From Flavobacterium sp. ov086 (GTDB lineage Bacteria; Bacteroidota; Bacteroidia; Flavobacteriales; Flavobacteriaceae), in contig NZ_FZNL01000019.1 of the NCBI RefSeq assembly GCF_900187965.1, forward strand, positions 1 through 64,000: 64,000 nt of DNA. Direction: 5' to 3'. The notes under the pieces are model-generated. The model made no database searches. It was given only the letters and a program-made list of their open reading frames with translations, and was not told the origin of the DNA. How positions within the stretch are numbered: the first letter of the stretch is position 1; each line of letters starts with the position of its first letter. A program made the position numbers and the translations under genes. This document shows, piece by piece, positions 26,654 to 35,556 of the stretch.

Positions 26654-28084
26654 ATGAAAAACGGATTTATAATTATAGCTACCAATTGCTGTTTCTTTTT
26701 TAATGCATTTGGTCAAAACACAACAACATTCAAATCATCAGATTCTGCAATAGAACTTGCTTTTGATCGTGCAAAAACTATGGCTTTGAGTTATAAAGGA
26801 GATTCAAATGATCCTGTTGGACCTTGGTATGAAGCAGCACTTCCGTCAAGATCTGCTTTTTGTATGCGAGATGTATCCCATCAAAGTATTGGCGCAGAAA
26901 TCCTCGGATTAAATAAAGAAAACAAGAACATGCTTTCTCTTTTTGCCCAAAACATTTCTGAAAACAAAGATTGGTGTTCCTATTGGGAAATCAATAAATA
27001 CGAAAAACCCGCTCCTGAAGATTACAGAAACGATAAAGAATTCTGGTACAATCTAAACAGCAATTTTGATGTAATGTATGCTTGTTGGAGGTTATATTTA
27101 TGGACTGGTGACGAAACTTATATCAAAAATCCTGAGTTTGAAAATTTCTTTGAGAAATCAGCAACCAACTATATCGAACGTTGGATGCTTGAAACAGATT
27201 CCTTACTAACAAGACCTGAATTTGTAAACAGTCCGGTTCCTTTTAATGCAAAAGATGATTTTCATAAATGCCGCGGACTTGCTTCCTATTCCGAAGGAAT
27301 TCCGGGCTTAAAAATGGGCGTTGATTTAGTCGCTGCAATTTACCGCGGATTAAAAACCTATTCTTCTATTTTAAAACAAAAAGGAGATTTTCAGAAAGCT
27401 GAATTCTTCGAAAAAAAAGCAGCAAAATACCAACATCAAATCGAACAAATATGGTGGGATAATACTACCTCAACTTATAATGTAATTTATACCAGTGATG
27501 GAAAATTCAGTAAAGATGGCGGTGAACTTTTTCTATTATGGTTTGATGCTTTGACTGACGCAACCCGAACTAAAAAAACAATTGAACATATTATTTCTCA
27601 AAAAACCAATGTCGAAAGCTTATCCTATCTCCCTTTTTTACTTTACAAATATGGTTATGGAGATAAAGGCTACGAATATATTTCACATCTAACAGATCCC
27701 ACAACAAAACGAAGGGAATATCCTGAAGTTTCATACGGTGTAATCGAAGGTATTGTTCACGGATATATGGGAATTGAACCTGATGCTACAACAAAAACAA
27801 TTACTACTTTGTACCGCGGGAAAAACGATACAACATCTGAACTGGATAATTTGCCTGTTTTAAATACAGTGCTTTTTATAAAACAAGAAAACAAAAAAAC
27901 AACGCTTCATAATAAAGGTAACAGTCCCATAAAATGGCAAGTTGTGTTCTCCGGAAATTATGATACGATATTTATAAACAATAAAAAAATTACCGCCAAC
28001 CACAAGAAAGATGATAACGGGATTTCCTATACATTTGTTGATGTCCCTGTAAACTCGGGACAAAAAATAAATGCATCTCTCTAG
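26654..28084 (+). CDS. six-hairpin glycosidase-like secreted protein
   Basis: Signal peptide (cleavage after AFGQ, residue 21) and a 450-residue (alpha/alpha)6-barrel-like domain. Conserved-looking segments are GPWYEAALPSRSAFCMRDVSHQ (split here as GPWYEAALPSRS and AFCMRDVSHQ), CRGLASYSEGIPGLKMGVD, GGELFLLWFDAL and RREYPEVSYGVIEGIVHGYMG. This is the plan of uncharacterised six-hairpin glycosidases found in Bacteroidota utilisation loci. No GH family number can be assigned from sequence alone. It comes 165 nt after susD and its end overlaps the longest possible frame of the next gene. Confidence 0.7.
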   Translation: MKNGFIIIATNCCFFFNAFGQNTTTFKSSDSAIELAFDRAKTMALSYKGDSNDPVGPWYEAALPSRSAFCMRDVSHQSIGAEILGLNKENKNMLSLFAQNISENKDWCSYWEINKYEKPAPEDYRNDKEFWYNLNSNFDVMYACWRLYLWTGDETYIKNPEFENFFEKSATNYIERWMLETDSLLTRPEFVNSPVPFNAKDDFHKCRGLASYSEGIPGLKMGVDLVAAIYRGLKTYSSILKQKGDFQKAEFFEKKAAKYQHQIEQIWWDNTTSTYNVIYTSDGKFSKDGGELFLLWFDALTDATRTKKTIEHIISQKTNVESLSYLPFLLYKYGYGDKGYEYISHLTDPTTKRREYPEVSYGVIEGIVHGYMGIEPDATTKTITTLYRGKNDTTSELDNLPVLNTVLFIKQENKKTTLHNKGNSPIKWQVVFSGNYDTIFINNKKITANHKKDDNGISYTFVDVPVNSGQKINASL

Positions 28085-28250
28085 TACTAAAGAGCAAGCA
28101 AAATATTTATCAAAAAAAACAACACAACAAACACTACCAAATACGATAGATAAAAAACTGTTGGCGGTAATTTTAACCTGTAGAAAAACAAAGTACACAG
28201 ACTCAAAAAAAGACATTCTACTTACTAATTGTAAACTAAAAATAAATTTA

Positions 28251-30260
28251 ATGAAGAGATCATTTCAGAAAAAACGAAAACATATTCTATTTGTCGTTGT
28301 CGCTTTTTGCTTCATCGCAGGCAAAACCTTTTCGCAAGAAGATCGCCGTTGGCAAATGGATCAGGATGGCTCTATTTCCTGGCAAATAAATAATAACATT
28401 CCGCATGACGATCATATCGAAATGAGCGGTAAAAAAATCTCCTGCGTTTTAAGATACGGAGTTGCTGCCGATGGTTCGTTTCATGCTACCCGCAGTTTGG
28501 TTTGGCCAATGCTTAGAACAATCCCTAATAATACGCATGCAAGTTTAACGCGCCAATTTTCACAAGATGCTTTTGATCTGATAACGGTAAATTATAAACC
28601 TATTACTGCAGAAAAAGTGGTTTCGCTAACCCTAAACGGAACTTTGCTTGTAAAAAGTAAGACCAATACGCTTGAATTAACAAGACAGTTTTTTCCGTCG
28701 ACAACTTTGGCAGGTTATTGCGAAATTTACACTCTCAAAAACATTTCCGAAAAAACCTATGCAGTCGAAATTCCGAAATCAAATACAGTTTATACTACAG
28801 ATCCGGCAAAAGGAACCGAAGGAAGTTATGATTTACATGTATACCTTTCTAATCCCGGAAATTTTAATCTTAAGGCAAATGAAACTATTAGCTTTTCGGT
28901 TTTCTATTCAGGCGTTAAAGCAAACGAGCAAACTCCTGTCGTAAATGTTGACGAGGAGAAAAACAAACGTCTGAAATTAATTCATGAAATCTGGGACAAA
29001 CTTATCTTGGAAACACCTGATGAGGTTTTAAATACAGAATTTGCTTTCGCGAAAATCAGAGCTTCCGAAAGTATTTTTGAAACTAAAGGAGGTCCAATGC
29101 ACGGTCCGGGAGGAGAATCGTATTATGCTGCTATTTGGGCAAATGATCAGGCAGAATATATTGGACCATTTTTCCCTTATTTAGGATATGAATATGGCAA
29201 TCAGGCGTCATTAAATGCTTATTTGCAATTCGCCAAATTCATGAACAAAGAGTATAAACCAATCCCAAGTTCTATTGTAGCCGAAGGAACTGATATTTGG
29301 GCTGGAGCCGGAGATCGTGGCGATGGAGCAATGATTGCTTACGGAGCTTCGAGATATGCACTTTCAAGAGGAAATACAAATGAAGCCAAACAGCTTTGGC
29401 CTTTAATTGAATGGTGTTTAGAATATTGCCATAGAAAATTAAATGCTGATGGTGTTGTTGCGTCAGATTCTGATGAACTTGAAGGTCGTCTTCCTGCCGG
29501 AAAAGCCAATCTAAATACCTCATCTTTATATTATGATGCCCTTAACTCAACTGTATATCTTGGTGAAGCTCTAGGGAAAGATCAATCGCAACTTAAAGTG
29601 TACAAAGCTGAAGCTGAAAAATTAAAAATTGCCATTGAAAAATATTTTGGTGCCAAAGTAGAAGGTTTTGAAACCTACAAATACTATAAAGAAAACGATG
29701 TTCTAAGAGCCTGGATTTGCACCCCGCTTACTATGGGAATTTACGATAGAAAAGACGGAACTATAAATGCTTTGTTCTCACCAAGATTATGGACAAAAGA
29801 TGGTCTTGCCAGTGTTGCAGGCGACAAAATATTCTGGGATCGTTCTACATTATATGCACTAAGAGGTGTATTGGCAGCAGGAGAAACTGATAAAGCGCTC
29901 GACTTTTTACATTATTATTCGAACCGTCGTTTATTGGGCGACCATGTTCCTTATCCTGTAGAAGCGTATCCTGAAGGAGATCAAAGACATCTTTCGGCTG
30001 AAAGCGGTTTGTATTGCAGGATTTTTACTGAAGGTTTATTTGGTATTCGCCCGACAGGTTTACACAGTTTCGATTTCACGCCGCGACTTCCTAAATCATG
30101 GCCTTCAATGAAGATGCGTCGTATCAATGCATTCGAAAAAGATTTTGATATTACCGTTGAAAGGGCTGATAAGAAACTAAAAATCACAATATCTGAGGGC
30201 AAAAAGATATTGGTCAACAAAGTAATTAAAGATGGAGATACGGTAAATATCAATCTTTAA
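28251..30260 (+). CDS. secreted six-hairpin glycoside hydrolase, MGH1-like
   Basis: The start is set at ATG 28251, which gives a proper signal peptide (HILFVVVAFCFIAGKTFSQ); an upstream in-frame ATG at 28071 would add 60 unlikely residues. The 669-residue protein has an N-terminal beta domain (about 30-250) and an (alpha/alpha)6 catalytic-type domain. The latter includes GGPMHGPGGESYYAAIWANDQ (GGPMHGPGG, then YYAAIWANDQ), EGTDIWAGAGDRGDGAM, DSDELEGRLPAG and HVPYPVEAYPEGDQRHLSAE. Acidic residues in these motifs are candidate catalytic ones. It probably acts with the preceding protein and the GH36 enzyme on one glycan. Confidence 0.75.
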   Translation: MKRSFQKKRKHILFVVVAFCFIAGKTFSQEDRRWQMDQDGSISWQINNNIPHDDHIEMSGKKISCVLRYGVAADGSFHATRSLVWPMLRTIPNNTHASLTRQFSQDAFDLITVNYKPITAEKVVSLTLNGTLLVKSKTNTLELTRQFFPSTTLAGYCEIYTLKNISEKTYAVEIPKSNTVYTTDPAKGTEGSYDLHVYLSNPGNFNLKANETISFSVFYSGVKANEQTPVVNVDEEKNKRLKLIHEIWDKLILETPDEVLNTEFAFAKIRASESIFETKGGPMHGPGGESYYAAIWANDQAEYIGPFFPYLGYEYGNQASLNAYLQFAKFMNKEYKPIPSSIVAEGTDIWAGAGDRGDGAMIAYGASRYALSRGNTNEAKQLWPLIEWCLEYCHRKLNADGVVASDSDELEGRLPAGKANLNTSSLYYDALNSTVYLGEALGKDQSQLKVYKAEAEKLKIAIEKYFGAKVEGFETYKYYKENDVLRAWICTPLTMGIYDRKDGTINALFSPRLWTKDGLASVAGDKIFWDRSTLYALRGVLAAGETDKALDFLHYYSNRRLLGDHVPYPVEAYPEGDQRHLSAESGLYCRIFTEGLFGIRPTGLHSFDFTPRLPKSWPSMKMRRINAFEKDFDITVERADKKLKITISEGKKILVNKVIKDGDTVNINL

Positions 30261-30287
30261 TATACTATTTAGTGTAGAAAACAGAAG

Positions 30288-30309
30288 GGATGAGCAATAA
30301 TGCTCATCC
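30288..30309 (+). terminator. terminator of the susCD-hydrolase operon
   Basis: A 9-bp perfect stem (ggatgagca/tgctcatcc) with an ATAA loop precedes a T-rich tract. Confidence 0.85.
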
Positions 30310-30340
30310 TTATTTTATTTTGTTTCAAGAAAAATATCCC

Positions 30341-30541
30341 CATCAAAAATTTGTTCCCATGGGAACATTTCATCGGTAGAAAAAAAATGTTTACAGTTCA
30401 ATATCGTCCCATCGGGACGTTTGGGTAAATTTCATATATGTTTTATTTATTAATGTCAGCAACCAAACGTTCCTACGCAACGAAAAAAAATGCGTCATTA
30501 TTGGGATTACCGATGAATTGTTCCGATGGAACAAAAATTCT
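30341..30541. repeat. 200-bp imperfect palindromic intergenic repeat
   Basis: Nested inverted repeats are visible: outer arms catcaaaaatttgttcc and its imperfect complement near 30520-30541; a perfect palindrome gttcccatgggaac (30353-30366); cgtcccatcgggacg (30405-30419); and acgtttgg/ccaaacgt (30417-30424, 30463-30470). The style is that of dispersed repeats found between genes in Flavobacterium. It fills most of a 320-nt gap that also holds the operon terminator. Confidence 0.65.
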
Positions 30542-30583
30542 GTCTTACATTGAAAAGCTAAATAAACTTATTTATTTAGCTTT

Positions 30584-31357
30584 TTAAAACACGCTGCTAA
30601 AATTCTGATTTTTCAAAACCGTTTCAACTTCAGATTCCAGGTATTCGTATATTTTATTGTTTAAAAAATTTCCCATACTAATTCGTTTTACACCTGCATT
30701 TTGCAGCATATTAAAATCAGGAAGATCCGGCATACACATTACATTTACAGGAAGATTCGTTGCTTTTGTAAGAGCTTCTATATCTGCTGTTTTTATAACA
30801 CAAGGAAAAAATAATCCCTGAACACCTGTTGTTTCATAAATACTTATTCTTCTCTTGGCTTCAGCCAAAGCATCGGGTAATCCAAGTAAAAAAACATCAG
30901 ATCTAAGATTGATAAAGATTTCAATATTTTCTTTTGAAAGTTCTTCTGCCACAGCTTTAACTTTTTGAGCAAATATTTCTGCAGCAACAATCGTTCTTGC
31001 TCCTTGCTCCACCACAGAATCTTCGATGTTAATTCCCGAAACACCAATTTTGTACAGCTCTTTTATGTTGGCAACAATTTCTGCCGTAGTTTTTCCGTAA
31101 CCCGCTTCTAAATCTACTGAAAGCGGCACTTTTGCTGTAGCAGCAATACGTTTTATAATAAACAGATATTCATCAAAACTCATTTCTTCACCATCAGCAT
31201 ATCCTAATGTTTCGGCAATTGCATAACTCGATGTTCCGATTGCTTTAAAACCCAAATTTTCCAGTTTCCCGGCACTTTGTACATTCCATACATTACCAAT
31301 CAACAATGGCTCAGACTGAGTATGTAATTCTTTAAATTTTTGAAAATTATTTTTCAT
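30584..31357 (-). CDS. isocitrate lyase/PEP mutase superfamily protein
   Basis: A 257-residue TIM-barrel protein of the PEP mutase/isocitrate lyase superfamily. It shows LLIGNVWNVQSAGKLENLG near the start, then GTSSYAIAETLGYADG, PLSVDLEAGYG (metal-binding Asp/Glu) and SGINIEDSV. The canonical catalytic KKCGH loop of isocitrate lyase is absent, so it is not a true lyase. The family includes carboxyvinyl-carboxyphosphonate phosphorylmutase-like and methylisocitrate-lyase-like enzymes. The substrate is unknown. Confidence 0.8.
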   Translation of the reverse strand: MKNNFQKFKELHTQSEPLLIGNVWNVQSAGKLENLGFKAIGTSSYAIAETLGYADGEEMSFDEYLFIIKRIAATAKVPLSVDLEAGYGKTTAEIVANIKELYKIGVSGINIEDSVVEQGARTIVAAEIFAQKVKAVAEELSKENIEIFINLRSDVFLLGLPDALAEAKRRISIYETTGVQGLFFPCVIKTADIEALTKATNLPVNVMCMPDLPDFNMLQNAGVKRISMGNFLNNKIYEYLESEVETVLKNQNFSSVF

Positions 31358-31400
31358 ATAATTAAATAATAGTAATTTACTTTTTTTATTAGTAATCCAA

Positions 31401-31514
31401 CCTGCAAGGTTTTTTTCAACCTTGTAGGTTTAACTAGTGACATTCAAAAACTTGAAAAAAAATATAGATTTTGAATATATTAAATACCTACAAGGTTGAA
31501 AAAAACCTTGCAGG
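31401..31514. repeat. nested 29-bp perfect inverted repeat
   Basis: Arms 31401-31429 and 31486-31514 are exact reverse complements. Each arm is itself a hairpin (cctgcaaggtt...aaccttgtagg, one G-T mismatch). The structure lies between the stop of one minus-strand gene and the start of the next. Confidence 0.85.
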
Positions 31515-31554
31515 AATCACCGTTGCACATAATTTCGAAAAACCCTTTTCGGAA

Positions 31555-32577
31555 TTATAAATCAGTTTCTTTAATCTCCGAAATCACAATATCATCAACA
31601 TCGAGCGCATTAAGAAAATCTGTTGCATCAAAGGCTTCTCCTAATGTTGTAACACCTTGTTTTTGTATTCTTCCTGTCAAAATTCTTTTTAAAGCTTCAA
31701 CAATTAAAGGTGCGGTTACAGCATAAATATCAATTCCCTGAGCTGTAATTGTTCTTTGTTTATTGCCTTTTACCGCTACGACTTCCATACAAAAAATCTG
31801 TGATGATCTATTCTTTTTATCGGCTGCTTTAGGTTCCGGAGTTTCCTCGTTTCTTATATCTGTCAAAGAATTTTGACTCAGATAGGTATTAATTGTGTTG
31901 ACATTTATATGACGTGAAATTGTAATGATTTCCGAAAGCGGAACAGTCACGACTTGCTGTGTCGATATTGGATCCGGAAACTCCCAGGTTTTTGATTTAA
32001 CTTCCAGAACCGGTTGCAAGCGATGGTCTTCAAACATAAATCTTTGATAATGATTTCGCTCACCTGTCAAACGAGTTCCTTTTGTTGGATGCCAGGAATC
32101 CAGACCAATATAGCTTGAAATTTCATCTACTTTATCCCAATCTTTAGTAAGTGTTGTGCTTAATAAATCTCCCAATCCGCCATAAAATGCAGCAGCGGGA
32201 ATTATGGTTACATTGGCACTTTTTGCCTCTTCAGAAAATTGTTCAAAAATGTCCAGAACCGCTTTTTGTTCTGCGCTCACATCAAGATAATGTTTACCTA
32301 ATCGTATCGCAGATTTAATTATTGGCTCTGCTGTATCTAAAAACGGACCGGCACAGTTTACTATTATTTCTGCATCGGCGAAAGCCTTATCCAAAGTTTC
32401 AGGACTATTAATGTCGGCTACTTTTGTTATTAAATCCGAATATTCATTACTTAAAGCATTCAACTTATCAGCATCTCTCCCACTCAATATAGGTCTGTAA
32501 CCTTGTTGGTAAAGCTGAGCAACCAAAAATTTTCCTGTGTGCCCGTAAGCACCATATATTACAATCTTGTTTTCCAT
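31555..32577 (-). CDS. saccharopine dehydrogenase-like NAD(P)-binding protein
   Basis: A 340-residue protein opening with KIVIYGAYGHTGKFLVAQL, a Rossmann GxxGxxG motif (GAYGHTG), then an LSGRDADKL segment and IIVNCAGPFLDTAEPII, typical of the saccharopine-dehydrogenase-like/trans-acting enoyl-reductase group. LDVSAEQ follows. The second half is not the lysine-biosynthesis type. It would use NAD(P) on an unknown substrate. The upstream gene ends only 41 nt away, so the two may be co-transcribed. Confidence 0.8.
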   Translation of the reverse strand: MENKIVIYGAYGHTGKFLVAQLYQQGYRPILSGRDADKLNALSNEYSDLITKVADINSPETLDKAFADAEIIVNCAGPFLDTAEPIIKSAIRLGKHYLDVSAEQKAVLDIFEQFSEEAKSANVTIIPAAAFYGGLGDLLSTTLTKDWDKVDEISSYIGLDSWHPTKGTRLTGERNHYQRFMFEDHRLQPVLEVKSKTWEFPDPISTQQVVTVPLSEIITISRHINVNTINTYLSQNSLTDIRNEETPEPKAADKKNRSSQIFCMEVVAVKGNKQRTITAQGIDIYAVTAPLIVEALKRILTGRIQKQGVTTLGEAFDATDFLNALDVDDIVISEIKETDL

Positions 32578-32618
32578 AAATGGGGATTTTGGTGTTTTTT
32601 ATTGTTAGTTAATGTATT

Positions 32619-33089
32619 TTATAATTTACGGTTACTGCTAAAAGAATCTCTGAACATTTTCCAGCCTTCGGGAGCTTTTTTCCAAAGTACCAGAAATTTA
32701 CCGTCATCAAACAATTCTCCTTTTGCATTAAAAGACTGCCAAAGACCTTCTTCGGTCACGTATTCAATTCCGTCACCATATACGGCTGTTGTTATGAATT
32801 TACCATTTCTCATGCCATAGCTATCATAAGCCGCCCTAAAGAATTTTGCTGCAGCTTCAGGACCACACATTCGTACTGCATTTGGCGCCATAATACAAGC
32901 ATCTTTTGCGTAACGATTGATAAAAATTGAAGAGTCATTTTTTACGAATGATTCAAAGTAAATGGCATTACTTTCGGCGATTGCTTTTTTAGCTTCTTCT
33001 AAACCTATATTCTGAATTTCTTTTTTTTGATCCTTGCAAGACAATAGCATCGCAAGAACAAGTGCTGAGATAAATAATTTGTTGTGCAT
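32619..33089 (-). CDS. SnoaL/DUF4440-like lipoprotein
   Basis: A lipobox (AMLLSC, Cys18) is followed by a 130-residue NTF2-like fold: AIAESNAIYFESFVKNDSSI, a YAKDACIMAPNAVRMCGPEA segment (split over two strands), FLVLWKKAPEGWKMFRDSF. This is the pattern of DUF4440/SnoaL-like proteins, which share a cone-shaped ligand-binding fold and have diverse roles. It sits between a Crp-type regulator and the dehydrogenase-like gene in the same direction, possibly one operon controlled by that regulator. Confidence 0.8.
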   Translation of the reverse strand: MHNKLFISALVLAMLLSCKDQKKEIQNIGLEEAKKAIAESNAIYFESFVKNDSSIFINRYAKDACIMAPNAVRMCGPEAAAKFFRAAYDSYGMRNGKFITTAVYGDGIEYVTEEGLWQSFNAKGELFDDGKFLVLWKKAPEGWKMFRDSFSSNRKL

Positions 33090-33176
33090 GATAATTATTG
33101 TTAATGTTATAGTACAAAATTCAGCTTATGCAGATAAAGAAGTGGTGATGTATGTCACTTTTTTAAAACAGACAAA

Positions 33177-33755
33177 TTATTTTTTCAAACGGCTCAATGT
33201 TTCTCTTGATACACCTAAGTAAGCCGCTAATTTTCTTTTAGAAATTCTTTGTATCAAATCAGGATACTCTTTGAGTAAGAGATTAAACCTCTCTGTTGCA
33301 TCGTTGGTCATGTAGGTCAACAACCTTTTTTGTTGTTTTACAAAACTGTCATTGGCTTTTTTACGAAAAAAATGTTCCATCTTCGGAATGGCTAAACATA
33401 GTTTTTCCCTTTCCTCAAATGAAATCGAAATCAATTCTGTCTGCTCGAGGCAAACAATATCAAAAATGGCTGTGGATTGATTATAAAAAGCCTGCTGATC
33501 TGTAATCCAGCAGCCTTCATTGGCAAATTGCATAATATGCTCTTTGCCTGCATTGTCTATATAGTTAGACACGGCTAAGCCTTTAGAGACCCAATAAGTG
33601 TGGTTTACTTTATCGCCCAATTTTACAAGGTTATCTCCTTTTTTAAAGATAACCTTTGCAAAATAAGGTATTATATCTTCAAATTCTTTTTCTGTAATAG
33701 AAGAGAATTTTGCAATGTGTTTATAAAAAATGTGAAATTCAGAAGTCTCGTTCAA
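33177..33755 (-). CDS. Crp/Fnr-family transcriptional regulator
   Basis: A 192-residue regulator with an N-terminal cyclic-nucleotide-binding-like domain (FKKGDNLVKLGDKVNHTYWV; QFANEGCWITD) and a C-terminal winged-helix motif KRKLAAYLGVSRETLSRLKK. It has no cysteine set for an iron-sulfur cluster, so it is not an FNR oxygen sensor. Bacteroidota proteins of this type usually lack the residues needed to bind cAMP. The downstream lipoprotein and dehydrogenase genes are likely targets by proximity. Confidence 0.88.
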   Translation of the reverse strand: MNETSEFHIFYKHIAKFSSITEKEFEDIIPYFAKVIFKKGDNLVKLGDKVNHTYWVSKGLAVSNYIDNAGKEHIMQFANEGCWITDQQAFYNQSTAIFDIVCLEQTELISISFEEREKLCLAIPKMEHFFRKKANDSFVKQQKRLLTYMTNDATERFNLLLKEYPDLIQRISKRKLAAYLGVSRETLSRLKK

Positions 33756-34074
33756 CTTTCTATATTTTAGCTATTTGGATAATTCAGTTATGCTGCAAGA
33801 AATTTAGCACTAAAATAAGTTCATTTTTCGGATTAGCCAAATCTTCCAAATACAAATCTAAATCTCCATTAAATCAAACATTTAAATCCATTTTAATAGC
33901 TTAATAAATGCTACTCTCTGGATACAAATATTATAAATCAATTTTGAGCACGAATTGGTACTAATTTTAATAGGCTAGTTTGTGAAATTAATTTCACAAA
34001 CAAATTAGTGGCAATTCGTGCAACTCGTGTTATTTTCTATCCTTGTATCCATACGGTAGAATAAATGTGTGTTT
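33756..34074. other. intergenic region with a MITE-like palindrome
   Basis: About 320 nt. It contains the inverted-repeat element at 33949-34020. The rest is AT-rich and shows no gene, promoter match or terminator that I can support. Confidence 0.5.
33949..34020. repeat. short palindromic element with the CACGAATT border
   Basis: Imperfect 20-bp outer arms (cacgaattggtactaatttt at 33949-33968; its complement-like caaattagtggcaattcgtg at 34001-34020) enclose a perfect 24-bp palindrome at 33978-34001 (gtttgtgaaatt and its complement). The borders resemble the repeats that flank the GxxExxY gene at 59547-60043, so this may be a gene-less relative. Confidence 0.65.
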
Positions 34075-34518
34075 TTACCCGAAAACATTCACTCCTTTTC
34101 CGGTAGTTATCAAACTAAATAAGCTTTCTACTATAAGTTTACTCCAGGCATTTGAACAATCACCATAACACTCAAATTCAGGAACCAAACCTAAATGACT
34201 AAAACGGACTTGCGTTTTATTATTTACTTCAGAGATTTCGAATACAATTTTTGTTCCCGTCCATTCACTTTGGTCTTTCACAAAACTTAGTTTACTATCT
34301 GTAATAAGCCACTCGATTTTCTCGTTTGGAATAAACTCAATTATTTTTTGTTTCGAAAAATGAATACCCGGAACACTATAACTAAATTCGTCATTTAGCG
34401 CATCTGTATTTCCTTCTATTTCGCCTTGCCACCAACCTCGAACGTCATTGATAGCATTAAAAACTTCTTCTTTAGAATTATCGACCAAGATTGTGGTACT
34501 AAAATTTGATGTTGCCAT
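34075..34518 (-). CDS. SRPBCC (AHSA1-like) domain protein
   Basis: A 147-residue single-domain protein opening FSTTILVDNSKEEVFNAIND, followed by RGWWQGEIEG, IHFSKQKIIEFIPNEKIEWL and TQVRFSHLGLVPEFECYGDC. This is the START/Bet v1-like pattern of AHSA1/SRPBCC proteins, which bind hydrophobic ligands. It is the last gene of a probable three-gene operon (EthD, DinB, SRPBCC) and starts 17 nt after the DinB gene ends. The role is unknown. Confidence 0.85.
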   Translation of the reverse strand: MATSNFSTTILVDNSKEEVFNAINDVRGWWQGEIEGNTDALNDEFSYSVPGIHFSKQKIIEFIPNEKIEWLITDSKLSFVKDQSEWTGTKIVFEISEVNNKTQVRFSHLGLVPEFECYGDCSNAWSKLIVESLFSLITTGKGVNVFG

Positions 34519-34535
34519 TTTGTTGTTTTTTAATA

Positions 34536-35036
34536 TTATTTAAGCAATCGCAATTGCCCTAAATGGTATTGCAAATGCGATGTTCTTGTTACTACAATAT
34601 TCAATTTATTGCGATGTGGTTCTTTCTCAAAATCTTCGGCATTTACGGCTGTATGTTTTTCGAACCATTCTTCCGGTTTTAGTTTATCAAATTTTTGTTT
34701 TATTGCCTCAGATTGTTTTGCCCAAAAAGTTCGTAATTCTGATGCAGTTGGCAGTTTTTCGACAGTTTTATCCGGAGATTTTATAAATGGTTCATTTAAT
34801 TCAGGATATAATTTGTCGCCCATATCCAATAGAATTAACAAATCATCATGAACCGCAATAAGGTGCCCTAACAAATAAATACCTCTGTTTTTTCCCGGAG
34901 CAATTTCTTTTTGCAAAGTTTCGTCTGTTAACGAACTTAATAATGTGTCACAATTTTCTATAGATGCGTACCATCTGTCCAATATCATTTTTACGAATAA
35001 TGTCGGTGTTACTGTTGTTACTGTTGCTGTTGTCAT
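34536..35036 (-). CDS. DinB-family protein
   Basis: A 166-residue four-helix-bundle protein of the DinB/YfiT group. The metal-site pattern is present: a histidine in YLLGHLIAVHDDLL (residues about 54-67) and a C-terminal SHLQYHLGQLRLLK. DinB proteins often act as bacillithiol-type or other thiol-dependent transferases; Bacteroidota members are mostly uncharacterised. It is the middle gene of the probable EthD-DinB-SRPBCC operon. Confidence 0.85.
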   Translation of the reverse strand: MTTATVTTVTPTLFVKMILDRWYASIENCDTLLSSLTDETLQKEIAPGKNRGIYLLGHLIAVHDDLLILLDMGDKLYPELNEPFIKSPDKTVEKLPTASELRTFWAKQSEAIKQKFDKLKPEEWFEKHTAVNAEDFEKEPHRNKLNIVVTRTSHLQYHLGQLRLLK

Positions 35037-35088
35037 TTTTTTTAGTTTTTAATAGTTGTAAAATTTATAATAGTTTTTTGTTGGTATT

Positions 35089-35400
35089 TCAGGTATTTTT
35101 TGAATCATATACATAAATCTGAACCTCATCATCGCTTGCAAAAATCCTTCTGTCAACTGCACATTGCTGTCCTATATCTGACTTAAAAGATTCCATCATA
35201 ATTTCAAGTGAATCAAAATACAAATTGGCTACACGATAAACGTCATTATGTCCTGTAAGCGAAACAATTGGTCCATTATTGATTTCATATTTTAGTAATC
35301 CCGGTAATTGTTTTGCAAGTGGAATATGTACTTCAAAATAATGCTTTTCAAAAAATTCCTTATCTTTTGGTGTGATGTAAATCACGGTCATTTTTGCCAT
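35089..35400 (-). CDS. EthD-family dimeric alpha/beta-barrel protein
   Basis: A 103-residue protein with MTVIYITPKDKEFFEKHYFE, VHIPLAKQLPGLLKYEI and VANLYFDSLEIMMESF. This is the EthD/ferredoxin-like dimer pattern, found in monooxygenases, cyclases and polyketide-tailoring enzymes. It is the first gene of the minus-strand group and faces a GlxA-type regulator across 156 nt, which suggests regulation by that protein. Confidence 0.82.
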   Translation of the reverse strand: MAKMTVIYITPKDKEFFEKHYFEVHIPLAKQLPGLLKYEINNGPIVSLTGHNDVYRVANLYFDSLEIMMESFKSDIGQQCAVDRRIFASDDEVQIYVYDSKNT

Positions 35401-35556
35401 GGTGGTTTTTTGCTTAAATTATTCATAAATAGCTCTCTTTGAATTTACTACTGTAAAATTATCATCTAATATCCATATTCATAGGGTGTTAATCAGACAT
35501 TGTATGGGGTAGTTTTGGACAAAAACATTTCTTATCTTTACCTATAAAAAAAAGCG

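Noticed and set aside
28071..28250. 60-codon extension of the second six-hairpin hydrolase
   Set aside because: The internal ATG at 28251 begins a proper signal peptide; the extension overlaps the previous gene and has no such feature.
31381..31520. possible CRISPR-like repeats
   Set aside because: There are only two arms, in inverted orientation, with no regular direct repeats or spacers; no CRISPR array was seen anywhere in the window.
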